Source: Macrosoma leucophasiata (Eukaryota > Arthropoda > Insecta > Lepidoptera > Hedylidae). Taken from it: DNA of 64,000 bases. Under the pieces are notes generated by a model. That model saw nothing but the letters and a program-made list of their open reading frames with translations, did no database searches and was not told the origin of the DNA. Of this stretch, positions 22,655 through 34,600 are shown piece after piece. Within the stretch, counting starts at the first letter, position 1. The number at the start of each line of letters is the position of its first letter. The stretch lies in assembly GCA_036365455.1 (NCBI GenBank), contig JAWQUS010000030.1:4340001-4404000 (forward strand), read 5' to 3'. Both the position numbers and the translations under genes were made by a program.

Positions 22655-22812
22655 AACTTGACTTCAGGCAACATTTGGACCCGCTACCACTGGGATATCT
22701 AGTCCAGCTGCCCTCCCAACTGAGCTACGGAAGTCCACACCTGACTTTCGTATTTTTCCCTTACAGTTACTCCATTGCATTCCCAGTGGTCGCGGGTTCA
22801 AGTCCTGTATGA
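22655..22812. repeat. tRNA-derived SINE (family S3), inverted pair
   Basis: 22655-22745 is a minus-strand copy of the head (B-box region, then TCTAGTCCAGC and AACTGAGCTACGG); 22765-22812 is a plus-strand fragment (TTCCCAGTGGTCGCGGGTTC) ending in an A-run. A cleaner copy is at 48253-48345. Confidence 0.65.
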
Positions 22813-23814
22813 AGTCAAATTAAAAAAAAAAATATCTCATCCCGGGCAAGGTATATTTTGCGGCCAATTCTCTTAAAACTGAATACTGGATTTGTGAGCG
22901 GGAGAGGGGGAGGGGGAGGAGGGACACAGTGCTGACATCTGCCTGATGGATTCGTTCCTGTACAAGGTGAAGATTTAGTACCGCGAGGCTGCAGGCAGGG
23001 GCCACGCAGCCTCTGCGGTGTAACTATCCATGGATGTGATCTGTATTCAGAATAATATGACTATTTAGGAGTAATCATTTCTGTTTTCGATGTTACATTG
23101 AGCTTATGAAAATGCCAGTAATATTGGTCGGGTTAAATGCATGACAGGTAATCCAAAATTACTGAGCTTCTAAGCCACAGCTATCCGAGAAACGCACACT
23201 TTTCAAGCTTTGATAACTACAATGTGTTATAGTAAAAAAAAAACTCTAGAAGTGCTATTCTATTGTGATACACAAACACCAAGAATCTTCATACACTGGA
23301 CAAACGCTAGTATGAAGAGGCTTTTATCTTGATAGATTATGGAAAAGACATGCCAGATAACACCACTTAGATGTCGGTTGGACCTTCCAGCCAACAAATA
23401 CACGTTTTTCATTCTGTCTACACCTTCGTTTTCATTAATTTAGAAATTTCTTTCTGTTGGTGCGTGTAATTGTCGAAGATTACAAAAGTTAAAAGTAAAT
23501 ACCAGGAAAACTTGAAGCATTTCTTTTGTATTTCGTTGTATAAAAGCAATTTTAAAGGTAAATATCACCATTGTTTACAAAAGATAGCGCGGATCATGGC
23601 GCTTGTAAAAATAAGTAGCAAGAATTTATTTGTAAAATATACTCGGTTAAGCTCTGCTTTATCACGGCGAGGGGAAAAATGTTTATGGGTTAAATTTTGT
23701 TTATTTTTAAAGGGATTTATTCAGGTTTGAGTCTATGATAGTACTGTCAGATAGCGGCTAGTGTATAAGTAAACCTCTGTTTCGTGTGTCGTGTTCTCTG
23801 TATCGTGTACTTGC

Positions 23815-24285
23815 CACTAAATGGTTGTTCAGCACTATCGTGTTCCGGTCAGGTAGTAAATTATGGCTCTGTAGTTTCTAGACAGAAACCGCATTGACGC
23901 TTTCGAAATGTGGTGTTGGCGGAAAGTGCTAGACATTCCGTGGACTGCCTTTCGCACGAACCAGTCCATCCTTCGTGAACTCAATATCCACGAACGGCTT
24001 TCTACCACCTGCCTAAAAAGAATCCTGGAGTTCTTTGGTCACATTGCACACAAAGACGGAAATAATCTGGAGTAGCTCATGGTGACCGGGAAGGTAGACG
24101 GGAAACGGCCGAGACGGCCGAGTCGTTCTCGAATCAGATGGTCTGACCAGGTCCGTTCAACTCTCGATACCAAGCTGCATGACGCTCTCCACAAAGTAAA
24201 GGACAGAAAAAAGTGGAAGGAAATCGTGAAAGTGAAACTGTCTTCTCAACGAGGGGATCACGACCCTCAGCAATGAGGGAATCGA
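23815..24285 (+). pseudogene. RTE-like LINE ORF fragment next to an L fragment
   Basis: 23815-23883 is an L-repeat fragment. From 23884 the sequence translates, across an in-frame TAG near 24073, to an RTE-type C-terminus: RIDAFEMWCWRKVLDIPWTA, RILEFFGHIAHKD, LMVTGKVDGKRPR. It lies after the polymerase domain, so it has no catalytic residues; a dead 5'-truncated copy. Confidence 0.75.
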
Positions 24286-24389
24286 CTCGAGGAGGAGGAG
24301 TTTCTAGAGTTGCTGGCGTCGGGATATGACGACTCCACCGACCACTATCGGAAGAATTTTCTTCCACTAGAGGGCGATGGGATCGTAAC

Positions 24390-24650
24390 GTTTTTTACTG
24401 GTGGTAGAGCTCCAGTGACGAAACTCGCGGGCGTAGACACCACCGCGTTACCTAATATACGTGCCGCTAAATGGTAGTGTTCAGCACTATTGTGTTCCAG
24501 TCAAGTGGTAATATGTAACATAACATAACACCTTAGGCCTCAGGAGTGGCAACGCATCTGCATTGTGTGTGTGGGTGTCTATAGGCTGCAGTCATCACTT
24601 AACATCAATGTGAACTGCATGCTTGTTTGCCACTTTCATTACTTAAAAAA
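24390..24650 (+). repeat. L-family repeat, complete ends, internal deletion
   Basis: Both family ends are present (TTTTTTACTGGTGGTAGAGC, then GCATGCTTGTTTGCCACTTT with an A-run). About 30 bp are missing in the middle near 24515, where TGGTAATATGTAACATAACA replaces the usual sequence. Confidence 0.75.
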
Positions 24651-25036
24651 AAAACATCCCGAGGTCTTCCTAACATTAAAAAATACTATTAAAAGTTAAC
24701 ATTTTACGTCAAAATGTTTGTGGTGTATAGTTTCTTATCATAATTATTATAATCAATTTTTTAAAGGTCATAATTAATGAATATTTTATAACCTATCAAA
24801 ACTTCTATAAAGTAATTAAAGTTCATGAATTCTGGATATTTCTACGAAAGAAGGTTGTTTAAAAGACAGCAAACAACAAAGTGGGTGTTCATTATTTCAA
24901 AAATAATTAATCATTAATTTACAAATCATTCTTTGAGATTAGGGTTAAGAGTACGAAATAGCGTTAAACCCAATCAAATTCGATTGATTTAGGACTTGAA
25001 GCTCTCGCGGACTCCCGACAGGAGTACGCAAGTTGT

Positions 25037-25320
25037 ATGCTTATTTACTGGTGGTAGAGCTGTGGTGATGAAGCTCGCGGGCGTAGGTACCACCGCTAAA
25101 TGGTAGTGTTCAGCACTACCGTGTTCCGGTAAAATGGTTATGTATGGCCCCGTAATAACTATTAAGAGACGTAACAACTTAGGTCTCAGGGGTGGCAACG
25201 CATCTGCATTTTGACCTCTGCTTTTTGTGTAGATGTCGATAGGCTGCAGTCATCACTCAACGTCAATGTGAGCTGCATGAAAGATTGCCAACTTACCGAC
25301 TTACATAAAAAAAAAAAATA
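25037..25320 (+). repeat. L-family repeat
   Basis: Full-length diverged copy downstream of the CCHamide receptor gene, ending in an A-run at 25308-25319. It abuts the S2 SINE on the other strand. Confidence 0.7.
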
Positions 25321-25530
25321 CGCCTACACTCACAGCCCCACAGTAGATATAAACCTGTGTCATGGGTGCCGTTGTACATGTGTTGTAACATACACAAACA
25401 CCCAGACCCGAAACAAATATCTGTAGGCCATAAAAACATTTGTCCCGGTGCGGGGATCGAAACCGCGACCCTACGAATAAAACGGTCATCTCACACCGTT
25501 GGACTAACCGGGTCGTCAAATTGGCCACTT
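25313..25530 (-). repeat. S2 tRNA-derived SINE
   Basis: Minus-strand copy: the head (TGACGACCCGGTTAGTCCAA..) is near 25500-25520, the B box (GGTTTCGATCCC) near 25450, and the tail with CACACAAC-like words toward 25313. It lies within ~50-260 nt downstream of the receptor stop codon, so it may be part of the 3' UTR. Confidence 0.75.
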
Positions 25531-25572
25531 TCATGACATCGAAAATTAAGTATACGTCAGAATGTGTCTTAC

Positions 25573-25690
25573 TCACGTCCTAGGAACCATGCTGATGTTA
25601 GTCTTCCTGCTGGAGTGTAGCCGCCTGGAGGTAGACAGGGATAGCGAACCTCTCGTTCCATGGGATGACCCGCTTCGGCATAGGAGATAC
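25573..25690 (-). CDS. CCHa-R: CCHamide receptor last exon (C-terminal tail)
   Basis: Acceptor ATTATTCAG|G; the first G completes Arg with AG of the previous exon. It then reads YLLCRSGSSHG and a Ser/Arg-rich tail, ending VPRT and TGA. The LLCR cysteine after helix 8 is a likely palmitoylation site (inference from class A GPCRs). Length 118 nt, 38 residues plus stop. Confidence 0.88.
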
Positions 25691-28600
25691 CTGAATAATG
25701 TGAAAAAAATGAATTTGTTAGTAAGTATGTTAATTACGAAAATACGGCCCTGTATTTTCCGGCATACAGGCATAATACCTGAGGCCTTAGGCCTTAGGAG
25801 TGGCAACGCATCTAAACTGAAATCTCTGGTTTGATCTAAGTAGATGTATAAAGGCTACAATATTACTTACCATCAATGTGAACTTCTATATTCAACTGTA
25901 TGCTCATCGATTACTCCGTCAATTGTGAAATAATTATGAAAATTATTGTATCTATATGTTTTGAAAGGTACACTTCCAAATTGGTCCCATTGCCACCATG
26001 TTGAGATTTGATGATGGCGTTGTGGGGAAACCGAAGGAAATCCTCAATAATTGTATGGATAGTAGGGGTAAAAATATTTTCATTCGTTTCTGTCTGAGTA
26101 GCCTAGTGGTAAAGTCCTTAATGGTGTAAAGTCCTTTATGTCTCATCCTATTGAGACTTTTAAATTTTTTGGAATTTTCTCAGTATTTCGAAGTTTGGTA
26201 ATGTGCCCGGAGATGTCAACAGGCTGGCCACCTGTTACATGGGCCAAAACGTTTTGGCCGACGAATCGTAAGTGTTTGCATGTATGCTTTAATGCATGCA
26301 CTTGTCTCTGCCTACCCCTTCCGGGATTACAGGCGTGAAGTTAAATTTTAAAGTTTTTTTCATTTTTGTTTAAACCCTCGTTTTATTATTTTTGTCTCGC
26401 CAATCAGTGCGTTGGAAGTTTAATCCTTAATATTTTCTGCTTTTTCTTAAAACGTTGAGGAAATGATAAATGTCTAATAGGATCAAGGATTTTAAGAGTG
26501 CCTAAAGGAACATTTATGAAGCGAGAGAATGACGTGGAATATTAAAGTGCTTTTGTTTGTTGTGCTCTTCACGTTTTTCAATAAGTGACTTTTGATTATA
26601 AAAATGTATAACGAAGCCAAGTCGAAAATTATTCGGGTTTTACTTAAAATACTGTTTGTATTTATAATAATAATAAAACAGTTATGTGGCTAAGCTATAC
26701 GATAGATTAATCTGATTTTTTAATGTTTTTAATATGTACAAAAGTATGATGGTTTCATGACATTTCGGTTCACCAGTATGTCCAGTATTTTCATATAAAA
26801 TCAAATGGTCTTATACGTCCTGTAGACAAATACTACCTTCCTTTAGAAAAACCCTTCTGAAAGCATTGGTATATAACATATTACAGACACTCTCGAAAAT
26901 GCGCTCCGTACTCCCATGCCTACCCCGTGAGGCATTTTGTTTGTAACGAAGATGGCAAACATGCATGCAATTCACATGGATGTTAAGTGATGACTGCAGG
27001 TTATACACATATACAAAAAATCAGAGGTCTTAATGTAGATGCGTTGCCACCCCTGAGACCTAAGTTGTTATATCTCTGTGATAGTCAATACGGGGCCATA
27101 AATTTGTAATGGAAGTCGTAAACAAGCATACAGTTCACATTGATGTTAAGTTATGACAACAGCCTATAGACATCCACACAAAGACCAAGGTCAAAATGTA
27201 GATTCGTTACCATTCCTGAGGCCTAAGGTGTTATGCGTCTGTGCCGGAAATTACATGACCGTCCATTACCACATGACCGGAACACGATAGTGCTGAACAC
27301 TACCATTTAGCGGCAAGCACTGGAGCTCTACCACCAGTTAAAATACATTACCATATAACGGCAACACGATAGTGTTGAATACTGCCATTTGGTGTCAGAT
27401 AGATTAGGTAATGCGGTGGTGCCTACGCCCTCGAGCCCTTACACTAGAAATCTACCTACAGTAAGATACTAGGCGTGAAGATACACATATACGCTTTAAA
27501 GTATTACTAAAGATTTAAATACAAAATTCAAATTCGAGAAAGATTGGAATCTGTGACCTCTGCCACGTTACCACCAAGCTCTTTAGACAACTCAAAGATA
27601 ATAATGTAGCCAAATGACGGATTTATTTTTATATAATATTTGTATTTATTTCACTCGGAAGTGATATTGAAAAACAAAACAAAATGAAATATACCTTAAG
27701 TTTTTTGTTCATAAAAAATTGTTTAATAGATTTATAACAGTAACCCATTATCATCAATAAGTATTTCCAATTTTCACGAGTTGAAAAGTTTCTTTATTAA
27801 TTTCAACTCGCTAACAGTATTTATATTACATATTTGATGAAAGGTCTGCTTTGTTTTCCAAAACGAGACCTTTGTGAGAAACTAGTAAATTCAATAATTA
27901 CACTAAATTGCTTTAAATTGAACGGAAATTATGTTCAAATTAAGTCTCTTTCATTGAATTAAAACTTAATAAGCAAAGAAAAAGAAATCAACAAGTTGGT
28001 GATTTGTACTTAATCATTATTTGCCTCATTATTTTTACTGGTGGTAGAGCTCCAGTGACGGAGCTCGCGGGCGTAGGCACCACTGCATTACCTAAGATAC
28101 TTGCCGCTAAATGGTAGTGTTCAGCACTATCGTGTTCCGGTCATGTGGTAATTTACGGCTCTGTAATTTCCGGCACAGGGCTTAACACCTTAGGCCTCAG
28201 GAGTGGTAACGCATCTGCATTTTGACCTTGGTCTTTGTGTGGGTGTCTATAGGCTGCAGTCATCACTTAACATCAATGTGAACTGCATGCATGTTTGCCA
28301 CTTCTATTACTATAAAAAAATAAATATTTTAAATTGAAGTAAATGCGACGCGTCATTTGTAACTTAATTATCTGTCTGTCGCGTAAAAGTCGATTCGTCG
28401 AAATTGAGACCGCGGTTCCTGTTTCCGGATGGGGAAAACGTACCTTTTAATTGATTGTTTGTAGAGCCAATTAACTTCGTATTGAGCGAAATGACTTTAT
28501 ACTCGTGCGAAGGTTTCGTACAAAAGCAAAATTGACTATTCAAATAAAACTGTTTTTACGGATTATCACGCGTATCTTAAATTGAAATGATTTTTATAAT

Positions 28601-31600
28601 ATTATAAAATAATTTTATTTAGAATATGACTATTGGTTTCTAAACATTTTGGTTCTATTTCACACTTTTACAAATGTCAATTTCTTTTCCCAAAACGAGA
28701 ACTTTGAGAGAAACTAATAAATCATTTTTTTACTGAATTACTTTAGACTGAACGTAAATGATGTTCAAATTAATGCTCGAAACTAAACCAACTATCTAAA
28801 TTAAATCAACAAGTTGGTGATTTGTACCTCATTTTATATAGAAGTAAATTTTTGCGTCGGGTAAGTTTAACTTAACTATTATCTGACTGTCGCGTGAAAG
28901 TCGATCTGCCGAAATTGAGACCGCGATTCCTGTTTCCGGATAAACGTACGGAAAACGTACCTTTTAATTGATTGTTTGTAGAGCCAATTAACTTCGCATT
29001 GAGCGAAATTACTTTATTGGAATAAAAGCGGCGAAGTGCGAATCGTACTCGTCAATAAATAAATACGCTTACACTCACAGTCACTAGGTATAAACCTGTG
29101 TCGTGGGTGCCGTTGTACACACACAGCACATACACAAACACCCAGATCCGAAACAAATATCTGTAGGCCAGGCCATACAAATATTTGTCCCGGTGGGGGA
29201 ATCGATCATTCGTCTCACACCATTGGACTAAGTGGGTCGTCTACGTGCGCAGAAGGTTCTGTACAATAGTAAATTTCCTATACATAAACATTTTAAAATT
29301 AAAGATAAAAAAGTCAGTGAAAATTTAGTTTGGGCAGGAATGGAACTTGCAACCTCAAGATAATTAGCCTCAGCCGCTTTAGCACTAAGTTGCCTAAGTT
29401 CTTAACTTTGTTTGAAAATTTCCATGATGCAAAAAATATTGAAAGGTGTATGTATCAAACCTATTGAAATGCTTCCTGAAGATGCCACTGGTGCAGTACA
29501 GAGCGATAGGGTTCACGCAGCTGTTGAGGAAAGATAGGCAGAAGCCCACGATCCGAAGCGCGTGCCACCACCCGTTGTAATCGTCAGGCGCTGTTGGGCT
29601 GTAACAATATAAAAAGTAAAGAAAAAACGTAAATTAACGCCTGTAATCCTCGAAGGGGTAGGAAGGAAATGCATTTACCTATGCATGCATTCAAGCATAC
29701 GTATGTCGATACCCGCGATTTACTCGGTTACGTTTTGGCCCATTAAACAGGTGGTGAGCCTGTTGACATCTCTGGGCACATTAATAAACTTCGGGGCACT
29801 GGGATCCGAACGAATCAGAGAAAAAGATTTTTACATCGTTATCTCTGCTAGCCCAGGGGCTAGGTCCAGGTCAGGCCCTGGGAGGAATAGAACCTGAGAC
29901 CTCAGCGTAGTAGTAGTGGCCTGCTTACCACTACGCTACTGAGGCAGTTGTAACAAAATAATTGTTAATTAATAACCTGTCAAGCGCGAGTCCTTTTTTT
30001 GTTGTGGTTTACATAAGCATTTTTAAGTATATTAGCTACTGTATATATTTTTTATCGAAAATAGTATCGCATAACGACCCGGTTTTAAAAATGTGTGTGA
30101 TGAATGTGAAACGCAAGCGTTTTAAAAGTTATATCTATATTTGATACTTTCATGATGCCAATTTTTCATTATCATCATCATCTCAGCCAAAAGACGTCCA
30201 CTGCTGAACAAAGGCCACCCCCAAAGAATGCCACAATGAACGGTCCCCAGCCGCTCTCAAGAACTGCTCTGCCCCTACGGCCGTCAGTTCTTCGAGCTAT
30301 GTGCCCTGTAAACTGCCACTTGAGTCTCGCTATGCGGAGAGCTATGTCGGTAACTTTGGTTCTCATGCGGATCTCCTCATTTCTGATTCGATCTCGCAGA
30401 GTAACTCCAAGCATAGCTCTTTCGAAAGGACGTTACGAAACGTACAGTGGAGGCACTCGCCGCTGCACTTATCCAAAATAATATATATATATACTAACGG
30501 CCCGTACCGGCTTCGCACGGTTGCAATTTAGGTACTTACATAATATTACGACTATGAATTGAGATTTAAACTATCCTATCTCTCAAGTTGGATCGAACTG
30601 CACATGGTGTGCGAATTTTATTATAATCGGTTAAGTGGTTTAGGAGTCCATTGAGGACAAACATTGTGACACGAGATGTATATATATTAAGATATATAAA
30701 TATATATATAGCTTTTATTACCATTGCATAAAGTGCATGTGACCAAGCGGCTAGTTCTCTCATAGTACGTTCGGGATTTCGATGATCGGCCAAATTGTTG
30801 CGGAATAATTATTTGGGTTAATAGATAGATTTTATGATACTGCTAACACACACAAAATGTTGAACTTTATTTGAATTGGTACAGAACAGAATATTGCATG
30901 CAGAATAGCATTCTACTCTTGAAGCATTCTAGCATTCTTCTCTGGCCGCAGTAGAAATAATTTTAACTCAAATATATATTATATGTACAAATTTACTTTT
31001 TCTTTTTACGCTATTGGTTTAAACACGTAATATGTATAAAATATTTATTGTAAGTATATATATTTTTACATTGTATTAATAATGTATATGTATATATTAT
31101 ATTTATTTAAAACACGTCTATAATATGAACATTATATTATTGTTACGTAAAATGTCTAGTTTAATTGTCCAACTTGCTTGACATCCGTGGAACACAGGGT
31201 CCCAGATGAAAATCAGCGTCAGTTCGATTGATGTTATCGACCTGACGTGAAGCTGATCTGGGCTCCCATTTGGACCAGCCGTGAGACTTAATCTCTATTT
31301 TGTTAACTTTTATTGTTTTTTTTTTCTCCCTGTCCAATTAATTGTTTGTAATGTAATAATCTCTGTGCTGTCCAAATAAATGTTTTCTTTCTTTCTTTTT
31401 CTTTTCTTATATTAAAATTTAATGATCAATTACACATTTCACGATGTAGCATAACATATTAGCCGTTAATAACTGTAAATTTACAATTAATTTAACTGAA
31501 CAAAGCAAAAGTGCTAGTAAAGGAATAAATGAATTATAATTATATTGTTTTCATTCATAACTAGCTGACCCGGAAAACTTTGTATTGCCTCAGAATGAAA

Positions 31601-34600
31601 ATATGACATGTGTCAAAGGTTTGATAGATACGGACTATTTGTATGGGAAAATGAAATGGTGGTTTTTACTATTTCCCTTCAATTTCTTCATATTTTCTTA
31701 CCTTTCAAACATTTCCTGGCCTTCCCAAAAACATTCAAAATCAATATTAGCCAAATCGGTCCAGCCACACACGCGTGATGCCGTGACCAAGGAAAACGGG
31801 TTGCATTTTTATATATATAGATATATTGCTATATCAGTCCATTAGTTACATTTATTAGATTATTATATCATTATTGCATAATATGTATGTCTAAAGTTGC
31901 ATAATATGTATGCCAAAACGAACCAATTAGTGCGCTACGTAAACTTCGTGAAGTTTCTCGTTTTGCGTAGTGGCCTACGAAATGGCGTAGACTCTTACGT
32001 AGCGTTGCTACGCGGGCTACAAATCAGTAATTACTACATCTATACTACAAATACAACTAAATTAAAAAAAAAACCGGTCAAGAGCAAGTCGGGCCACGCG
32101 CAGTGTAGGGTTCCGTAGTTTTTAGGTTTCATTAATGTAATGAAAAAAAAAAACATAAATATTTTCTATGGAGTTGTTCAAAAATTTCGAGTATTATTAC
32201 ATTTGGTCGACTATTACTCGCAAACTTGTAAAGCCAACTTAGGTGTGATAGTTTTCCTTTTAATTTCGTTATATGTAGCTACTTTTGATAAGTCACGAAG
32301 AAGTTAACTAAATCCAATGATGTTAGCACACCCCTAACATTTTTGAAAGACCTATTCAACGATATCCCACACTATACAGAAAACGAAAATTAAAACAAAA
32401 AAAAAACTGGTTGCCTGTAAAGTCGGTTTTACGGGCGAAGATTTTACGTAACAACGTCTTTTTCTCGGTAGAAAGGCATTCGCCGGTCCGGCAGGCCTCT
32501 CTCTCGTTCGGTGACTCATCGTTACGTTACCGGGCGTTACACTTTTTCATGAGTGACTTCGAGCCGCAACCTAATTTAAGACGTTGTCACGTCAAAAAAT
32601 TACTTTATATGCGGAGGTACACTAAATAATTTTATTTTTCATATTTTTATGCTACCACTTTGTTGGCGTAATTAAGGTGTATACAAGTACCAAATTTCAA
32701 GTCTCTAGTACCAATAGTTTTTGCGCTAAACCACGGACGGACAGACAGACGGACATGGCGAAACTATAAGGGTTACTTTTTTACTACGGAACCCTAATCA
32801 GTTGAGAATAACTAGTTCATGGATTCAGAGGTTTTTTATATCTCAAACGATCTTGAAACCAATAAAAAAATGGAATAATCCGTTGCTTATTTTTTCAAAA
32901 AATGTAATATGGACAGTTTTTTACTGGTGGTAGAGCTCCAGTGACGGAGCTCGCGGGCGTAGGCACCACCGCATTACCGATTATACTTGCCGCTAAATGG
33001 TAGTGTTCAGCACTATCGTGTTCCGGTCAGGTGGTAATGTACGGCCCTGTAATTTCCGGCACAGAGGCATAACACCTAATGCCTCGGGAGTGGCAGCGCA
33101 TCTGCATTTTAACCTCTGGTCATTGTGTGGGTGTCTATAGGCTGCAGTCTTCACTTAACATGAATGTGAACTGCATGCTTGTTTGCCACTTTTATTACAT
33201 AAAAAAAAAAGGAAGTAACTACACCGAACACTTACTAGTAATAAAACCACATCATGAACACGTGTGAGGGCAAGAAGCAGGCAGCAAACACCACCACGAA
33301 GGCTAGAACCGTCAGCGCCACTTTTCTTCGAGCTCGCATCTGTAAATTCAAAAGGCTTTAGATCAGAGGTTCCCAAACTATTTTTTCTTGTAGACCCCTT
33401 TCAATTTTTTTCTGGTTTCACGGACATACTATCTATATATCCCTACTTGCTACATTTATGTCACGTTCCCGTTGCTGTTCGTCGGTCTCGCTAAAACTCG
33501 AGAACGGCTGGACCGATTTGGCTAATTTTGGTTTTGAATGATTTTTGGAAGTTCAGGGAATGTTTAAAAGGTAAGAAAATATGAAGAAAATGAAGGGAAA
33601 TAGTATAAACAACAATTTTATTTTTCCATACAAATAGTCCGTATCTATCAAACCTTTGACACATTATTTCATCGTGAGAGAATACGAAGTTAGCCGGGGC
33701 AGTTAGTTGGTAATAAAAATGGATGATATTTTATACAACAATGTTCTATTTCACTAGCAATGTAAGAAACATAATCATGAATGAGTTGGAAAGAGCAATT
33801 TAATTTCACTTTCACGACTTAAAGCATCACAAGGTTTAAGTTTTCTTATTGACATAAATTATAATCAAATTTTCAGGCCCTGGCTTTCTGAAATTAATTG
33901 AAAAGGTATTTCTTTGACATTATACTTAATTTACGTTGGATTTTGAAATTCCTTTTGGGATACTGGTTAGGCCTACAATAAATAATCGCAAATACAATTT
34001 CACATGAAAAATATGTTTCGATTTTATGATTAGATATGTGGCCCGTTGCTGACGAATACACGTACACGTACACATACTTATGTTAGTGACAAATATAAAT
34101 AAATAAAAACGCTTACACTCCCACCCCCACATTAGGTATAAGCCTGTATCGTAGGTGCCGTTGTACACACACAACACATACACAAATATCCAGCCCTGAA
34201 ACAAATATCAGAAGGCCATACAAAGGTTTGTCCCGGTGCGGGAGTCGAACCCGCGATATTGGTCAAAATTCGATCAAAATTGTGCGAGAGAGATAACGCT
34301 CTATAAAGTTGAAATAAGCCGACACCTCTTTCCTAAAGTCGATGTGCAATATTTCTTAGTGAGGACTCTGGGGACAGACTATGTAGTCTTAAGGAGTCTT
34401 TTGTAGAGTTCAGACTACGTCACTATAATTTCCGGCACAGAGGCAAAACACCTTAGGCTTCAGGGGTGGTAACGCATCTGAATTTTGACCTTGGTCTTTG
34501 TGTAAGTGTCCATGGGCTGCGGTCATCACTTAACATCAATGTCAACTGCATGCTTTGCCACTTCCATTACATGTAAAAAAAGCTCCCTGTTAAATTTTAT

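Larger units (their letters stand above)
8151..25572. other. 17-kb stretch without a recognised host gene
   Basis: Apart from the repeats listed separately and a doubtful coding-like patch at 22270-22590, I find no exon with family similarity on either strand. Open frames here are short, low in complexity or inside repeats. Plain AT-rich sequence without recognised structure fills roughly 8190-8730, 8790-9150, 10521-11816, 12050-12700, 13180-14500, 15660-16450, 16770-18330, 18990-19740, 20460-20880, 21040-22260 and 22820-23810. Confidence 0.5.

Noticed and set aside
33155..33376. 73-codon minus-strand frame read as a gene
   Set aside because: Overlaps the receptor TM6 exon in a different frame; the TM6 frame has family sequence and both splice sites.
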